A stretch of 63,036 nucleotides of DNA from Brevundimonas sp. (GTDB taxonomy: Bacteria; Pseudomonadota; Alphaproteobacteria; Caulobacterales; Caulobacteraceae): contig JAPZRF010000018.1 of the NCBI GenBank assembly GCA_027531145.1, positions 1-63,036 of the forward strand, written 5' to 3'. Position numbers and translations under genes: made by a program. Shown here in pieces: positions 9,940 to 18,428 of this stretch; position 1 is the stretch's first letter; each line of letters begins with the position of its first letter. The notes under the pieces were generated by a model, which was given only the letters and a program-made list of their open reading frames with translations, was not told the DNA's origin and did no database searches.

Positions 9940-11769
9940 ATGCGCCGCCGTACGTTCCTGTCCACCCTGCCGGCCGGGGCGCTGGCCGCCGGTGCCGTCG
10001 CCGCCCGGGGCTCGCCGCAGGCCCCTGCCGCCGCGTCCACCCCGGAAGGCGTCCGGGCCTATCCCTATCCAGATGTGGGCATGGGCGATCGCATCGTGGG
10101 CGTGCCCTTCGCCGGGCGCTCGACGGTCTGGGGCGCGCGCGGGGCCGTGGCCACGGCGCACCCGACCGCCAGCGTGATCGGCCTGGACATCCTGCGGCGC
10201 GGCGGTTCGGCCATCGACGCAGCCATCGCCGTCAATGCGGCGCTCGGCTTCCTGGAGCCGACCGGCAACGGCATCGGCGGCGACGCCTTCGGCCTGCTGT
10301 GGGATCCGGCGCGGGGCAAGGTGGTCGGGCTGAACGGTTCGGGCGCCAGCCCCCGCGGCCTGTCGCTGGAGGCGGCGCGCAGCAAGGCGGGGGCCAATGG
10401 CCTGCTGCCGCGCTACGGTGCCGTCACCGTCAATGTGCCCGGCGCGGTCGACGCTTGGTGGGCGGCGCACCAGCGCTACGGCAAGCTGCCCTGGGCCGAG
10501 GTGCTGGCACCGGTGATCGAGCTCTGCGAGCGCGGCGAGGCCATGCCGCAGCAGATCGCCTGGTATCTCGAGCGCAACATGGCGGTGTTCGATCGCTCGA
10601 CCGGCATCATCGAGGAGAACGACAACCGTCGCCGGGTGTTCGCGACGGACGGCCGCACGCCTCGCGTTGGCGAGGTCTTCGCCAACCCGGACCTGGCCCG
10701 CACCTATCAGCTGATCGCCGGCGGCGGCCGCGACGCCTTCTATGACGGGCCGATTGCCGACGCGATCGAGGGCTATTTCCGGCGCATCGGCGGCTGGATG
10801 ACCCGAGCCGATCTGGCGACGCACCGCACCGAATGGGTCGAGCCGCTGATGTCGACCTACCGCGGGGTCGAGGTCTACCAGCTGGGACCCAACACCCAGG
10901 GCCTGTCGACCCTGCAGATCCTGAACGTCTGCGAGCAGTTCGACCTGCGCGCCCTCGGCTTCCAGAGCGCGGCCTCCATCCATGTCCAGGCCGAGGCCAA
11001 GCGGCTGGCGTTCGAGGATCGGGCGCGCTGGTTCGCCGACCCGGCCTTCAGCCTGACCCCGGTCGAGAGGTTGATCTCCAAGGCCTATGCCGCCGAGCGC
11101 GCGGCCCTGATCAGTATGGATCGGCCCATGGATCGCGTCCTGCCCGGCGATGCGCCTTCGCAGGGCGATACGACCTATTTCAGCGTCGCCGACGCCGACG
11201 GCATGATGGTCAGCTGGATTCAGTCCAACTACCGCGGCATGGGCGGGGGGCTGGTGCCCGACGACGGCAATGGCGGCACGCTCGGCTTCATGTTCCAGAA
11301 CCGGGCCGAAATGTTCGCCTTGGCGGACGGACACCCCAATGTCTATGCCCCCGGCAAGCGTCCGTTCCACACCATCATCCCAGGTTTCGCCGTGCGCGAC
11401 GGCCAGCCGTGGATGGCCTTTGGCGTGATGGGCGGCGGCATGCAGCCGCAAGGGCAGGCGCAGATCGTCATCAACATGGTCGACTACGACCTCGATCCGC
11501 AGGAGGCGGGCGACGCGCCGCGCTGGCAGCACGAGGGCTCGTCGGAGCCGACCGGCGAGCCCGCCGAAGGGACCGGGGTGCTGCACCTGGAGTCCGGCGT
11601 GCCCGAGGCGACGCGCGAGCAGCTGCGCGCCATGGGCTGGACGCTGGGGCCGCCGAACGGCGGCTTCGGCGGGTACCAGAATGTGGTGCGTCAGGTGAAC
11701 GCCCGCGGGCCGGCCACCTACGGGGCGGCCTCGGAGACGCGCAAGGACGGGCTGGCGCTGGCCTGGTAG
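9940..11769 (+). CDS. Gamma-glutamyltransferase family protein, Tat-exported
   Basis: Ntn-hydrolase of the gamma-glutamyltranspeptidase family, which cleaves glutathione or other gamma-glutamyl compounds in the periplasm after self-cleavage into two subunits. Conserved stretches are GNGIGGDAFGLLW, LNGSGASPRG and the cleavage/catalytic site GDTTYFSVAD, with the Thr nucleophile at about 411. The N-terminus MRRRTFLSTLPAGALAAGA is a twin-arginine signal. The ATG at 9940 is chosen because CCGGAGGA lies just upstream and it puts the Tat motif at the start; a reading frame from 9880 would add an unlikely leader. 609 residues. It ends one base from the convergent hslO. Substrate not determined. Confidence 0.88.
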   Translation: MRRRTFLSTLPAGALAAGAVAARGSPQAPAAASTPEGVRAYPYPDVGMGDRIVGVPFAGRSTVWGARGAVATAHPTASVIGLDILRRGGSAIDAAIAVNAALGFLEPTGNGIGGDAFGLLWDPARGKVVGLNGSGASPRGLSLEAARSKAGANGLLPRYGAVTVNVPGAVDAWWAAHQRYGKLPWAEVLAPVIELCERGEAMPQQIAWYLERNMAVFDRSTGIIEENDNRRRVFATDGRTPRVGEVFANPDLARTYQLIAGGGRDAFYDGPIADAIEGYFRRIGGWMTRADLATHRTEWVEPLMSTYRGVEVYQLGPNTQGLSTLQILNVCEQFDLRALGFQSAASIHVQAEAKRLAFEDRARWFADPAFSLTPVERLISKAYAAERAALISMDRPMDRVLPGDAPSQGDTTYFSVADADGMMVSWIQSNYRGMGGGLVPDDGNGGTLGFMFQNRAEMFALADGHPNVYAPGKRPFHTIIPGFAVRDGQPWMAFGVMGGGMQPQGQAQIVINMVDYDLDPQEAGDAPRWQHEGSSEPTGEPAEGTGVLHLESGVPEATREQLRAMGWTLGPPNGGFGGYQNVVRQVNARGPATYGAASETRKDGLALAW

Positions 11770-11770
11770 G

Positions 11771-12733
11771 TCAGCTCACGCTGTCCGGCGTGATCTCGTA
11801 GACGGTCGAGCAGTACTCGCAGGTGACGCGGATCTTGCCGTCGGCCTCGACCATCTCCGCCCGCTCCTCCGGACCGAAGCTGTCGAGGACGGTGGCGATG
11901 CGGTCCATCGAGCAGCGGCACTGCGCCTGCAGCGGGGCGGCGGCCTCGAGCCGCACCCCGTCCTCGTGGAACAGGCGGAACAGCAGCCGGTCGGCCGACA
12001 GAATCGGGTCGATCAGCTCGTCGTCGCCCAGGGTCTCGAACAGGGCCTGGGAGCGCTCCCAGACGTCGTCGGTGGTGCCGCGGGCGTCGTCGCCGGCGAT
12101 GACCTGGATCATCGCCCCGCCGGCGCGCCACGACTCGTCGGTCGCAGTCTGGAAGGAGCCGACCGCCAGCCGTACCCGGGTCGGCACCTGCTCGGACTGG
12201 ACGAAAAAGTGCTCGGCGCACAGGCTCAGGCCCTCGCCCTCGATCGGGGTGATGCCCTGAGTGCGCTCGAAGTCCGGGCCGCGGTCCAGCGTCATGATGA
12301 ACACGCCCTGGCCCAGCAGGCTGCGCGCACCCGGGCGAGCGAAGCCCTGGCTGGCGGCGGCGACCGCGTCGGCATCATAGCGGCAGTAGCCGCGCATCGA
12401 GCCGTCGGTGCCATAGTCGGCGATGACATAGCGCACCGGGCCGTCGCCCTGGGCCTGGACCAGCAGCCGGCCCTCGAACTTCAGGCTGGAGCCGATCAGG
12501 GCGGCCAGCGCGCAGGCCTCGCCCAGCAGGGCCGCCACCGGTTCCGGATAGGCGTGGGCGTTCAGGATGCGGTCGATCGCCGCGCCCATCCGCACGAGGC
12601 GACCGCGCACCGGCCAGCCCTCGATCTGAAAGGCGGCGGCGAAGTCGTCAGCGGGCTGGGACGCACGGTCGGTCACGGGCGGGCTTTCATCGATGTTCGG
12701 GAGAGGCTCTACATAGGCGGCGGAAGTCGCCAT
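11771..12733 (-). CDS. hslO: Redox-regulated chaperone Hsp33
   Basis: Cytoplasmic holdase chaperone switched on by oxidation of a zinc site of four cysteines. The 320-residue protein has the Hsp33 core (for example GWPVRGRLVRMG and the HAYPEPVAALLGEA region) and the C-terminal switch: CRC, about 30 residues, then CEYC, followed by STVYEI. The ATG at 12733 is preferred; the open frame runs further upstream without similarity. The start lies head to head with the SDR gene, about 64 bases away. Confidence 0.93.
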   Translation of the reverse strand: MATSAAYVEPLPNIDESPPVTDRASQPADDFAAAFQIEGWPVRGRLVRMGAAIDRILNAHAYPEPVAALLGEACALAALIGSSLKFEGRLLVQAQGDGPVRYVIADYGTDGSMRGYCRYDADAVAAASQGFARPGARSLLGQGVFIMTLDRGPDFERTQGITPIEGEGLSLCAEHFFVQSEQVPTRVRLAVGSFQTATDESWRAGGAMIQVIAGDDARGTTDDVWERSQALFETLGDDELIDPILSADRLLFRLFHEDGVRLEAAAPLQAQCRCSMDRIATVLDSFGPEERAEMVEADGKIRVTCEYCSTVYEITPDSVS

Positions 12734-12797
12734 GATAAGGGTTCCTGCCGGGCCCGCCCCGGTCTCCGCCGTCCCGTGTCGCCGAGTCTGGATCCGC

Positions 12798-14216
12798 ATG
12801 CCCCGTAGCCTTCGCCTCAAGCCCCTGTCGCAGCAGGTCGTGGTCATCACCGGGGCCACATCGGGAATCGGCCTGGCTACCGCACGCCGCGCCGCGGTGG
12901 CGGGGGCCTGCGTGTTCCTGATCGCCCGTCACGAGGAGGACCTGCGGCGTCTTTGCGAGACCCTGCAGCGCGACGGTGGCCGGTGCTCCTGGGCGGTCGC
13001 CGACGTGGCTGACGCTGACGCCCTGGAGGCTGCGGCCGACAAGTGCGAGCGTCTGTTCGGCCGCCTCGACACCTGGATCAACAATGCCGGTGCGGCGGCT
13101 CCGGGGGGGCTGCGGGAGATGCCGCTCGACGAGCAGCGGGCGCTGTTCGAGACCAACTACTGGGGCCTGGTCAACGGCAGTCTGGCGGCGGCGGCGCGCC
13201 TTGCGGAGCGCGGCGGCGCGATCATCAATGTCGGCTCCAGCCTGGCCCATGCGCCGGTCCCGGGGCAGGGGGTCTATGCGGCCTCCAAGCATGCGGTGAA
13301 GGGCTTTACCGTGGGGCTGCGCCTGGAGCTGGCCCGCGCCGGGGTGCCCGTGGCCGTGACTCTCGTCAAGCCGGCCGCGGTGGACACGGCCTGGGACCGG
13401 CGCGCGCGTCATTTCGGCGGTTATGCGGCGCGCCACCCGCAGCCCGTCTACGCTGCCCATGTGGTCGCCGACGCCATCCTGCACTGCGCGGCCCATCCGG
13501 TGCGCGAGATCACGGTCGGCGGCAGCGGCCGGCTGATCGCTGCGGCCTATTCGGCCATGCCGGGTCTGGCGGAGCCACTGTTCTCGGCTTTCGCTCCTGT
13601 GGTGAGGTCGGAGCGCGGGGACGATCCCTGGGCGGATGACGGGCTGGACGATCCGACCGGCGACGGCGCGGCAGACGAGGTGCGGTACCCCATGGTGCGA
13701 CAGTTCAGTGTTCTGGCTGAGGCCCGCAAGCATCCCGGCGTGACCGCCGGCGGCCTGGGCGCGCTCCTTCTGCTGGGGCTGATCACCCTGCTGCTCGGGC
13801 AGCGCCGCGGGCCGACCCGCGACCAGCGCTGGCGCGTCCGGCTCGACCCGCGCGGCTGGACCGCTGGCTTGCGGCGGGGTTTCGAGGCGACCCTCGACGG
13901 GCTCGGCGACAGGGTCCAGGAGGTCGGCCATCGCGCGACCCGCGTGCGCCAGGAGGCCGGCCGCAGTCTGGATCGCCTCGGCCGCGAGGCGCGGCAGCGA
14001 CTGCCGCGCGAGGAGCTGCAGGCCAGCCTGCGCTCGGCCCGGCGCGGCGCTACCCGGGCCGGCCGCTTCGCGCGCGACCACGCCCGTGGAGGCGGCGTGC
14101 TGGCGGCGCTGGTGACGGTCGCTGCCGCCGTGGCTGTGGCCGTGCTCGACGGCCGACCGGCAAAGGGCCGTCGCCGCCCATCCCTGCGCCTCGAGGGTCA
14201 GGACCCATTGATGTGA
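12798..14216 (+). CDS. Short-chain dehydrogenase/reductase with membrane-spanning C-terminal extension
   Basis: The first 270 or so of 472 residues form a classical SDR: TGATSGIG nucleotide-binding motif (about 18-25), NNAG (about 94), NVGSS, and catalytic YAASK with Tyr160 and Lys164. The roughly 200-residue tail is unusual: a hydrophobic helix at about 318-332 (ALLLLGLITLLLG), a strongly basic, repetitive Arg-rich amphipathic segment, and a second hydrophobic helix at about 435-456. This would tether the enzyme to the inner membrane. The ATG at 12798 is chosen over 12732, which overlaps the divergent hslO start. Substrate unknown; SDRs of this kind occur in lipid and polyketide metabolism. 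Confidence 0.82.
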   Translation: MPRSLRLKPLSQQVVVITGATSGIGLATARRAAVAGACVFLIARHEEDLRRLCETLQRDGGRCSWAVADVADADALEAAADKCERLFGRLDTWINNAGAAAPGGLREMPLDEQRALFETNYWGLVNGSLAAAARLAERGGAIINVGSSLAHAPVPGQGVYAASKHAVKGFTVGLRLELARAGVPVAVTLVKPAAVDTAWDRRARHFGGYAARHPQPVYAAHVVADAILHCAAHPVREITVGGSGRLIAAAYSAMPGLAEPLFSAFAPVVRSERGDDPWADDGLDDPTGDGAADEVRYPMVRQFSVLAEARKHPGVTAGGLGALLLLGLITLLLGQRRGPTRDQRWRVRLDPRGWTAGLRRGFEATLDGLGDRVQEVGHRATRVRQEAGRSLDRLGREARQRLPREELQASLRSARRGATRAGRFARDHARGGGVLAALVTVAAAVAVAVLDGRPAKGRRRPSLRLEGQDPLM

Positions 14217-14253
14217 GGCGCATGATCTGATTCAGGCTCCCGAGGAGTCTGGA

Positions 14254-14530
14254 TCATGAGTGCCCGTCCTGGCTCACGGACGAGCAGGTGGCTCGGCTGG
14301 AACCCTGTTTCCCGAAGAGCCGAGGCAGGCCCAGGGTCGATGATCCCCGCGTCCCGAGAAGGATCATCCTTGTCAGTCGGAACGGGCTTCGCTGGCGCGG
14401 CGCGCCGGTGGGCTACAGTCCTCCCCGGCGCAATCGCTCCCGGGTGACCGGGGCCATGACGCGGACCGGTTCAGGGTGGCCCTGCAGGCCAAAGGCATCA
14501 TGGCCTGCAGCCGTCCTCGCCGCTGCCGTG
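14254..14530 (+). pseudogene. IS5-family transposase relic, internally deleted
   Basis: From 14270 the sequence encodes WLTDEQVARLEPCFPKSRG and then a VSRNGLRWRGAP segment (to about 14425), the N-terminal 55-60 residues of an IS5-type transposase. After a junction, 14452-14512 encodes GHDADRFRVALQAKGIMAC, which belongs much further along the same protein. The middle, with most of the catalytic domain, is missing, so this is a dead deletion remnant. It marks the left side of the TetR/SPW insertion. Confidence 0.75.
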
Positions 14531-14618
14531 CTCTTCCACGCACCAGACCCGAGACCGAGGTGTCATTCTGCCCTTGTCCGCAATCGACTGCATACTGGAA
14601 AATGAACCTGTTGACGTA

Positions 14619-14636
14619 TTGTACCAATTAGTCCAA
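14619..14636 (+). promoter_or_regulatory. Operator site 1 (tetR promoter)
   Basis: TTGTAC-N6-GTCCAA, an inverted repeat with one mismatch, 10 bases before the tetR start. The same 18-base pattern recurs at 15287-15304 before the partner gene, so it is probably where the TetR-family repressor binds. A TTGACG hexamer 8 bases upstream may be the -35 element, placing the operator over the promoter. Confidence 0.6.
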
Positions 14637-14645
14637 TAGACTCCC

Positions 14646-15251
14646 ATGCGCCCCAAGCTGTTCGATCCCGACGCCGTCATCACCACCGTGCTGCCCTTGT
14701 TCTGGCGGCAGGGATACGAGGGAACACACATGCCCGAAATCCTGGACGCGATGGGGCTTGGCAAGGCGAGCTTTTACAATGCTTTCGCCTCCAAGCATGC
14801 GGTTTTTCTTGCGGTCCTGGACCGCTATTTTAGCGCGATCGATCAGGTTCTGGCCGGAGCGCTGGCTGGCGTTAAGCGCCGGGACGAAGCGGTTTCCCGC
14901 CTGCTGGATGCGATCTTGACGGCGGCACGCGACCCGCAAGAAAGGACGGGCGGTTGGCGCGGCTGCCTGATCGGCAACACGGCACTGGAGATGGGAGCAC
15001 AGGACCAGGCCGTGCGCGACCGTCTTAACCAGGGCGTGCATCTCCTGCGGCACCATTTCGCCAAGGCGTTCAGCCTCGCCGATGTCGACGGCCGCGTCCT
15101 GCCGGATAGCACCCGATCCGCGCTAGCCTTGCATGCAGTCGCCGGAGTGCAGGGCATCCTGGTGCTGGCAAAGGCCGGAATGCCCGAGGAGGAGATCGGA
15201 GCGGCCAAGCAGGCGCTCTTGCTTGCCCTTGAAGCGCCCTCAGGACCCTGA
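14646..15251 (+). CDS. TetR/AcrR family transcriptional regulator
   Basis: 201-residue regulator with an N-terminal TetR helix-turn-helix (about 8-55): VLPLFWRQGYEGTHMPEI, then MGLGKASFYNAFASKHAVF. The C-terminal ligand-binding domain resembles the group with GCLIGNTALEMG. Its own promoter carries an 18-base inverted repeat that recurs before the next gene, suggesting autoregulation and control of the membrane protein at 15322. Both genes lie between two IS5-type relics, which suggests acquisition. The ATG at 14646 begins the typical short leader before the HTH. The inducer is unknown. Confidence 0.88.
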   Translation: MRPKLFDPDAVITTVLPLFWRQGYEGTHMPEILDAMGLGKASFYNAFASKHAVFLAVLDRYFSAIDQVLAGALAGVKRRDEAVSRLLDAILTAARDPQERTGGWRGCLIGNTALEMGAQDQAVRDRLNQGVHLLRHHFAKAFSLADVDGRVLPDSTRSALALHAVAGVQGILVLAKAGMPEEEIGAAKQALLLALEAPSGP

Positions 15252-15286
15252 GCAGGGAAACATGGAAACCTCGACCCTGACCAGTA

Positions 15287-15304
15287 TTGTACCAAACGAT
15301 CCAA
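15287..15304 (+). promoter_or_regulatory. Operator site 2 (SPW-like gene promoter)
   Basis: TTGTAC-N6-ATCCAA, 17 bases before the start of the membrane protein gene. It matches the tetR site in 15 flanking and arm positions (TATTGTACCAA, spacer, TCCAA) while surrounding sequence differs. A Shine-Dalgarno AAGGAG follows directly. Confidence 0.6.
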
Positions 15305-15321
15305 AATAAGGAGCAGCAACT

Positions 15322-15681
15322 ATGAAAATCCTCAACGCCTCGATTCACGGCATTCTCGACTATGCCACGGTAATCGCTTTCGCTTCTGCGCCGACGCTCC
15401 TCGGGTTCTCGGGCGCTCCCGCAATGCTGGCCTACGCGCTCGCAGGTGTTCACCTGACAATGACCGTCCTGACGGACATGCCGCTCGGCCTCGTGAAGAT
15501 CATCCCGATGCGCTTGCATGCGCTGGTTGAAATGCTCGTCGGGCCCACGCTGATCACTGCTGCCGTCTTGGCCCCATCCCTGCTCATGGGCGCCCAGGTG
15601 TTCTTCATCGCGAGCGGTATCGCGATTTGCGCCGTTTGGTTGCTCAGCGACTATGCGGCTCACAGATCCACCGGTGGATAA
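15322..15681 (+). CDS. Small SPW-repeat-like membrane protein
   Basis: 119-residue protein with four predicted transmembrane helices. The opening (NASIHGILDYATVIAFASA, then PTLLGFSG) resembles SPW-type repeats, in which HxxLDY is followed by a short helix and a (S/A)PWLLGF-like turn; the second half repeats the pattern loosely (RLHALVEMLVGPTLI). Function of this family is not established. The gene is preceded by AAGGAGC and by the operator also found before tetR, so it is probably the target of that repressor. Confidence 0.65.
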   Translation: MKILNASIHGILDYATVIAFASAPTLLGFSGAPAMLAYALAGVHLTMTVLTDMPLGLVKIIPMRLHALVEMLVGPTLITAAVLAPSLLMGAQVFFIASGIAICAVWLLSDYAAHRSTGG

Positions 15682-15777
15682 TGATTGATCGTCTGCCGCT
15701 CATCGCGGCAGCGCTTCGCGATTGACCAAGTCCGCGGGTTTTGGCCAGCAATTGCGAGCCATGACCAGGGAGGGACA

Positions 15778-16354
15778 GGTTCATCCGCTGGAGCGATCCT
15801 GGGGCTTTCAGCGAGATCTTTGCCGAATTGCCGGGCAAGGGTCCCGAGCCTGAACGATTGATAATCGACGCTACCCAGCTCAAAGCCCACAGGATGGCGG
15901 CAGGCCTCCCGGGAAAAGGGCTGTTCCCCGACATCTCGGGCGGACCAATGGCCGCCTGAACTTCAGGATCCGCGCTGTCTGCGATGGCCAGAGCCGCCCC
16001 TTGATCATGCTCCTCGGCCAAGGCCAGATGAGTCACTTCAAGGGCGCGGCCCTGATGATCGACGCTCTGCCCAGGGCCCGGATCATGCTCGGCGACCGAG
16101 GCTATGACGCCGACCGGCTCCGCCAGGCCCTGAGCGACCGAGGCATCCCGCCCCGCATCCGTTCAAGGGCCAATCGAAGGGGCCAGATCCCTCATGACGC
16201 CGTCCTCTACCGACAGCGCCACAAGATCGAGTTCATGTTCGGACGCCTGAAGGACTGGCGGCGCATCCAAACGCGCTACCACCGTTGCGCCCACACCTTC
16301 ATGCAAGGCATCGTCAACACCGCCACCGTCATCTTCTGGCTGGGACCTCAATGA
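15778..16354 (+). pseudogene. IS5-family transposase relic, C-terminal two thirds
   Basis: One frame from about 15778 gives FIRWSDPGAFSEIFAELPGKG and IIDATQLKAHRMAAGLPGKG. At a C4 run near 15921-15925 the homology moves by -1 into HLGRTNGRLNFRIRAVCDGQ and then the open frame 16001-16354 with GDRGYDADRLR, HKIEFMFGRLKDWRRI and ATVIFWL. The shift may be the normal programmed one, but the N-terminal third is absent, so the copy is dead. It differs from the relic at 14254 and bounds the TetR/SPW pair on the right. Confidence 0.8.
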
Positions 16355-16440
16355 GCCCTGGACCCGGATCTGTGGTGAAATCTTGCGCGGCAGCCGCCCT
16401 GCAGCGTTGCTGCAGCTGCGAAGACCGCTATAGCAGGAGC

Positions 16441-18330
16441 ATGACCGGCCCGACGTTCATCTTTGATTTCGACTCCACCCTTGTCCGCTTCGAGACCCTC
16501 GAGGCGCTTGGCGACATCGCCCTCGACGGACGGCCGGACCGCCATCAGCGGCTGGCCGAGGTGGCGCGGCTGACCGAGCAGGCGATGGCCGGCGAGGTGG
16601 GCTTCGGGGAGGCGCTGCGGCGGCGTCTGGAGATCCTCGGTCTGCGTCGCGAGCACGTGGCCGCGCTAGCCGAGCGGGCTGCCGACGCCCTGACAACCTC
16701 GGTGCGCCGCAACGCCGACTTCTTCCAGCGTCACGCCGACCAGGTGGTGATCCTGTCGGGCGGGTTCGGCGAGGTCATCCTGCCGGTGGCCGAGCGGCTG
16801 GGCGTGCCGGCCGAGCGGGTTTTCTGCAACACCCTTCGCTACGACTCCGAGGGTCAGGTGGTCGGCGTCGACGACGCCAATCCCCTGTCACACGACGACG
16901 GCAAGCCCGCCGTGATCCGCAGCCTCGGCCTGCCGGGACCTGTAGTGATGGTCGGCGACGGCTGGAACGACGCCGAGGTCAAGTTGCGCGGCGCGGCGGA
17001 CCGCTTCTATGCCTTTACCGAGGTGGCGCGCCGGGAACCGGTCGTGGCCGCCGCCGACGCCGAGGCGTCGTCGCTTGACGAGGTGCTCCACGCCGAGGGT
17101 GTGCGCGGACGCTGGTCCTACCCCCGCAGCCGCATCCGCTTCCTGCTGCTGGAGAACATCCATCCGGCGGCTGTCGAGCGACTGCGTGACGAGGGCTATG
17201 CGGTCGAGACCGAGACCGGCGCGCTCGATGAGGATGCCCTGATCGCCCGCCTGCGCGGAGTGCATGTGCTCGGTCTGCGCTCGAAGACGAATGTGAGTCG
17301 GCGGGTGCTGGGGGCGGCGGACCGGCTGATGGCCGTCGGTGCCTTCTGCATCGGCACCAACCAGATCGATCTCGGGGCTGCGTCCGACCATGGGGTGGCG
17401 GTGTTCAACGCGCCCTATTCCAACACGCGGTCGGTAGTAGAACTGGCCGTGGGTCTGATGATCGCCCTGATGCGCGATGTCGCCGACAAGTCGGCCGGCA
17501 TGCATCAGGGGCGCTGGAACAAGTCAGCGACCGGCTCGCGCGAGCTGCGCGGCAAGACGCTCGGGATCGTCGGCTATGGAGCCATCGGCAGCCAGCTTTC
17601 GGTGTTGGCCGAGGCGCTTGGAATGCGGATCGTCTTCCACGATCTGGCCGAACGGCTGGCGCTGGGTAACGCCCGGCGCGTGCGGTCGCTGGATCAGCTG
17701 CTGGCCGAGGCCGATGTGGTCAGCCTGCATGTCGACGGCCGGGGCGAGAACCTGAACTTGATGGGCGCGGCCCAGTTCGCCCGGATGAAGCCGGGCACCC
17801 TGCTGCTCAATCTCTCGCGCGGCCATGTCATCGATGTCGGGGCTCTGGCCCAGGCCCTGGGCTCAGGTCGCATCGGCGGCGCGGCGGTGGACGTCTTCCC
17901 GGAGGAGCCGCGCACCAACGCCGAGCCTTTCGACAGCCCCCTGCGCGGCCTGCCCAACGTCATCCTGACACCACACATCGGCGGCTCGACCGAGGAGGCC
18001 CAGGAGGCCATCGCCGAGTTCGCCGCCGACCGACTGCTGGGGTTCCTCAACCGCGGCGACACCACCTTCAGCGTCAACCTGCCGAACGTGCAGCTGGCCG
18101 AGGTGACGGGCGCGCACCGGCTGCTGCACATCCACCGCAACCAGCCCGGCGTTCTGGCCGAGCTGAACCGCGCCATCGCCGGGGCGGGGCTGAACATCCT
18201 CGGACAGCACCTGAAGACCGACGAGCGCACCGGCTACGTCATCATCGACGTGGACCGCGACTACGACCCCGAGGCCCTGCGGCCGCTGCGCGAGGTGTCC
18301 GGCACCCTGCGCTTCCGTATGCTGCACTGA
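16441..18330 (+). CDS. Fused phosphoserine phosphatase / D-3-phosphoglycerate dehydrogenase
   Basis: A single 629-residue protein joins the last and first enzymes of serine synthesis. Residues 1-220 are a HAD phosphatase of SerB type: nucleophile and acid Asp9/Asp11 in DFDSTLV, ILSGGFGEV, and GDGWNDAEV near 173. Residues 235-555 are a SerA-type dehydrogenase: GIVGYGAIGSQ NAD motif (about 376), NLSRGHVID, and catalytic His in TPHIGGST (about 512). Residues 555-629 form an ACT domain, the usual serine feedback site. SerC is not nearby. The ATG at 16441 begins three codons before the HAD motif; the open frame upstream belongs to the IS relic. Confidence 0.9.
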   Translation: MTGPTFIFDFDSTLVRFETLEALGDIALDGRPDRHQRLAEVARLTEQAMAGEVGFGEALRRRLEILGLRREHVAALAERAADALTTSVRRNADFFQRHADQVVILSGGFGEVILPVAERLGVPAERVFCNTLRYDSEGQVVGVDDANPLSHDDGKPAVIRSLGLPGPVVMVGDGWNDAEVKLRGAADRFYAFTEVARREPVVAAADAEASSLDEVLHAEGVRGRWSYPRSRIRFLLLENIHPAAVERLRDEGYAVETETGALDEDALIARLRGVHVLGLRSKTNVSRRVLGAADRLMAVGAFCIGTNQIDLGAASDHGVAVFNAPYSNTRSVVELAVGLMIALMRDVADKSAGMHQGRWNKSATGSRELRGKTLGIVGYGAIGSQLSVLAEALGMRIVFHDLAERLALGNARRVRSLDQLLAEADVVSLHVDGRGENLNLMGAAQFARMKPGTLLLNLSRGHVIDVGALAQALGSGRIGGAAVDVFPEEPRTNAEPFDSPLRGLPNVILTPHIGGSTEEAQEAIAEFAADRLLGFLNRGDTTFSVNLPNVQLAEVTGAHRLLHIHRNQPGVLAELNRAIAGAGLNILGQHLKTDERTGYVIIDVDRDYDPEALRPLREVSGTLRFRMLH

Positions 18331-18428
18331 GCCGCGGCCAGCCTTCCCCTGCGGCATCTTGCGTCTGCCGCAGAGTGGCGCAGAGTGTAGGCAAGGACCG
18401 CGTTCTGACGGTCCAGGGAGGAAGAGTC

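Noticed and set aside
9628..11586. 652-codon minus-strand open frame opposite the gamma-glutamyltransferase
   Set aside because: The plus strand has clear family motifs and a Tat signal. The antisense frame is Arg/Gly/Asp/Gln-rich with no motif, a shadow caused by high GC at third positions.
12687..14081. 464-codon minus-strand frame opposite the SDR gene
   Set aside because: Overlaps both the SDR motifs and the hslO start; composition is that of an antisense shadow.
16399..16415. CTGCAGC/GCTGCAG hairpin before the serB-serA fusion
   Set aside because: A 7-base stem with a 3-base loop, without an anti-terminator or known ligand motif; too little to call an attenuator.
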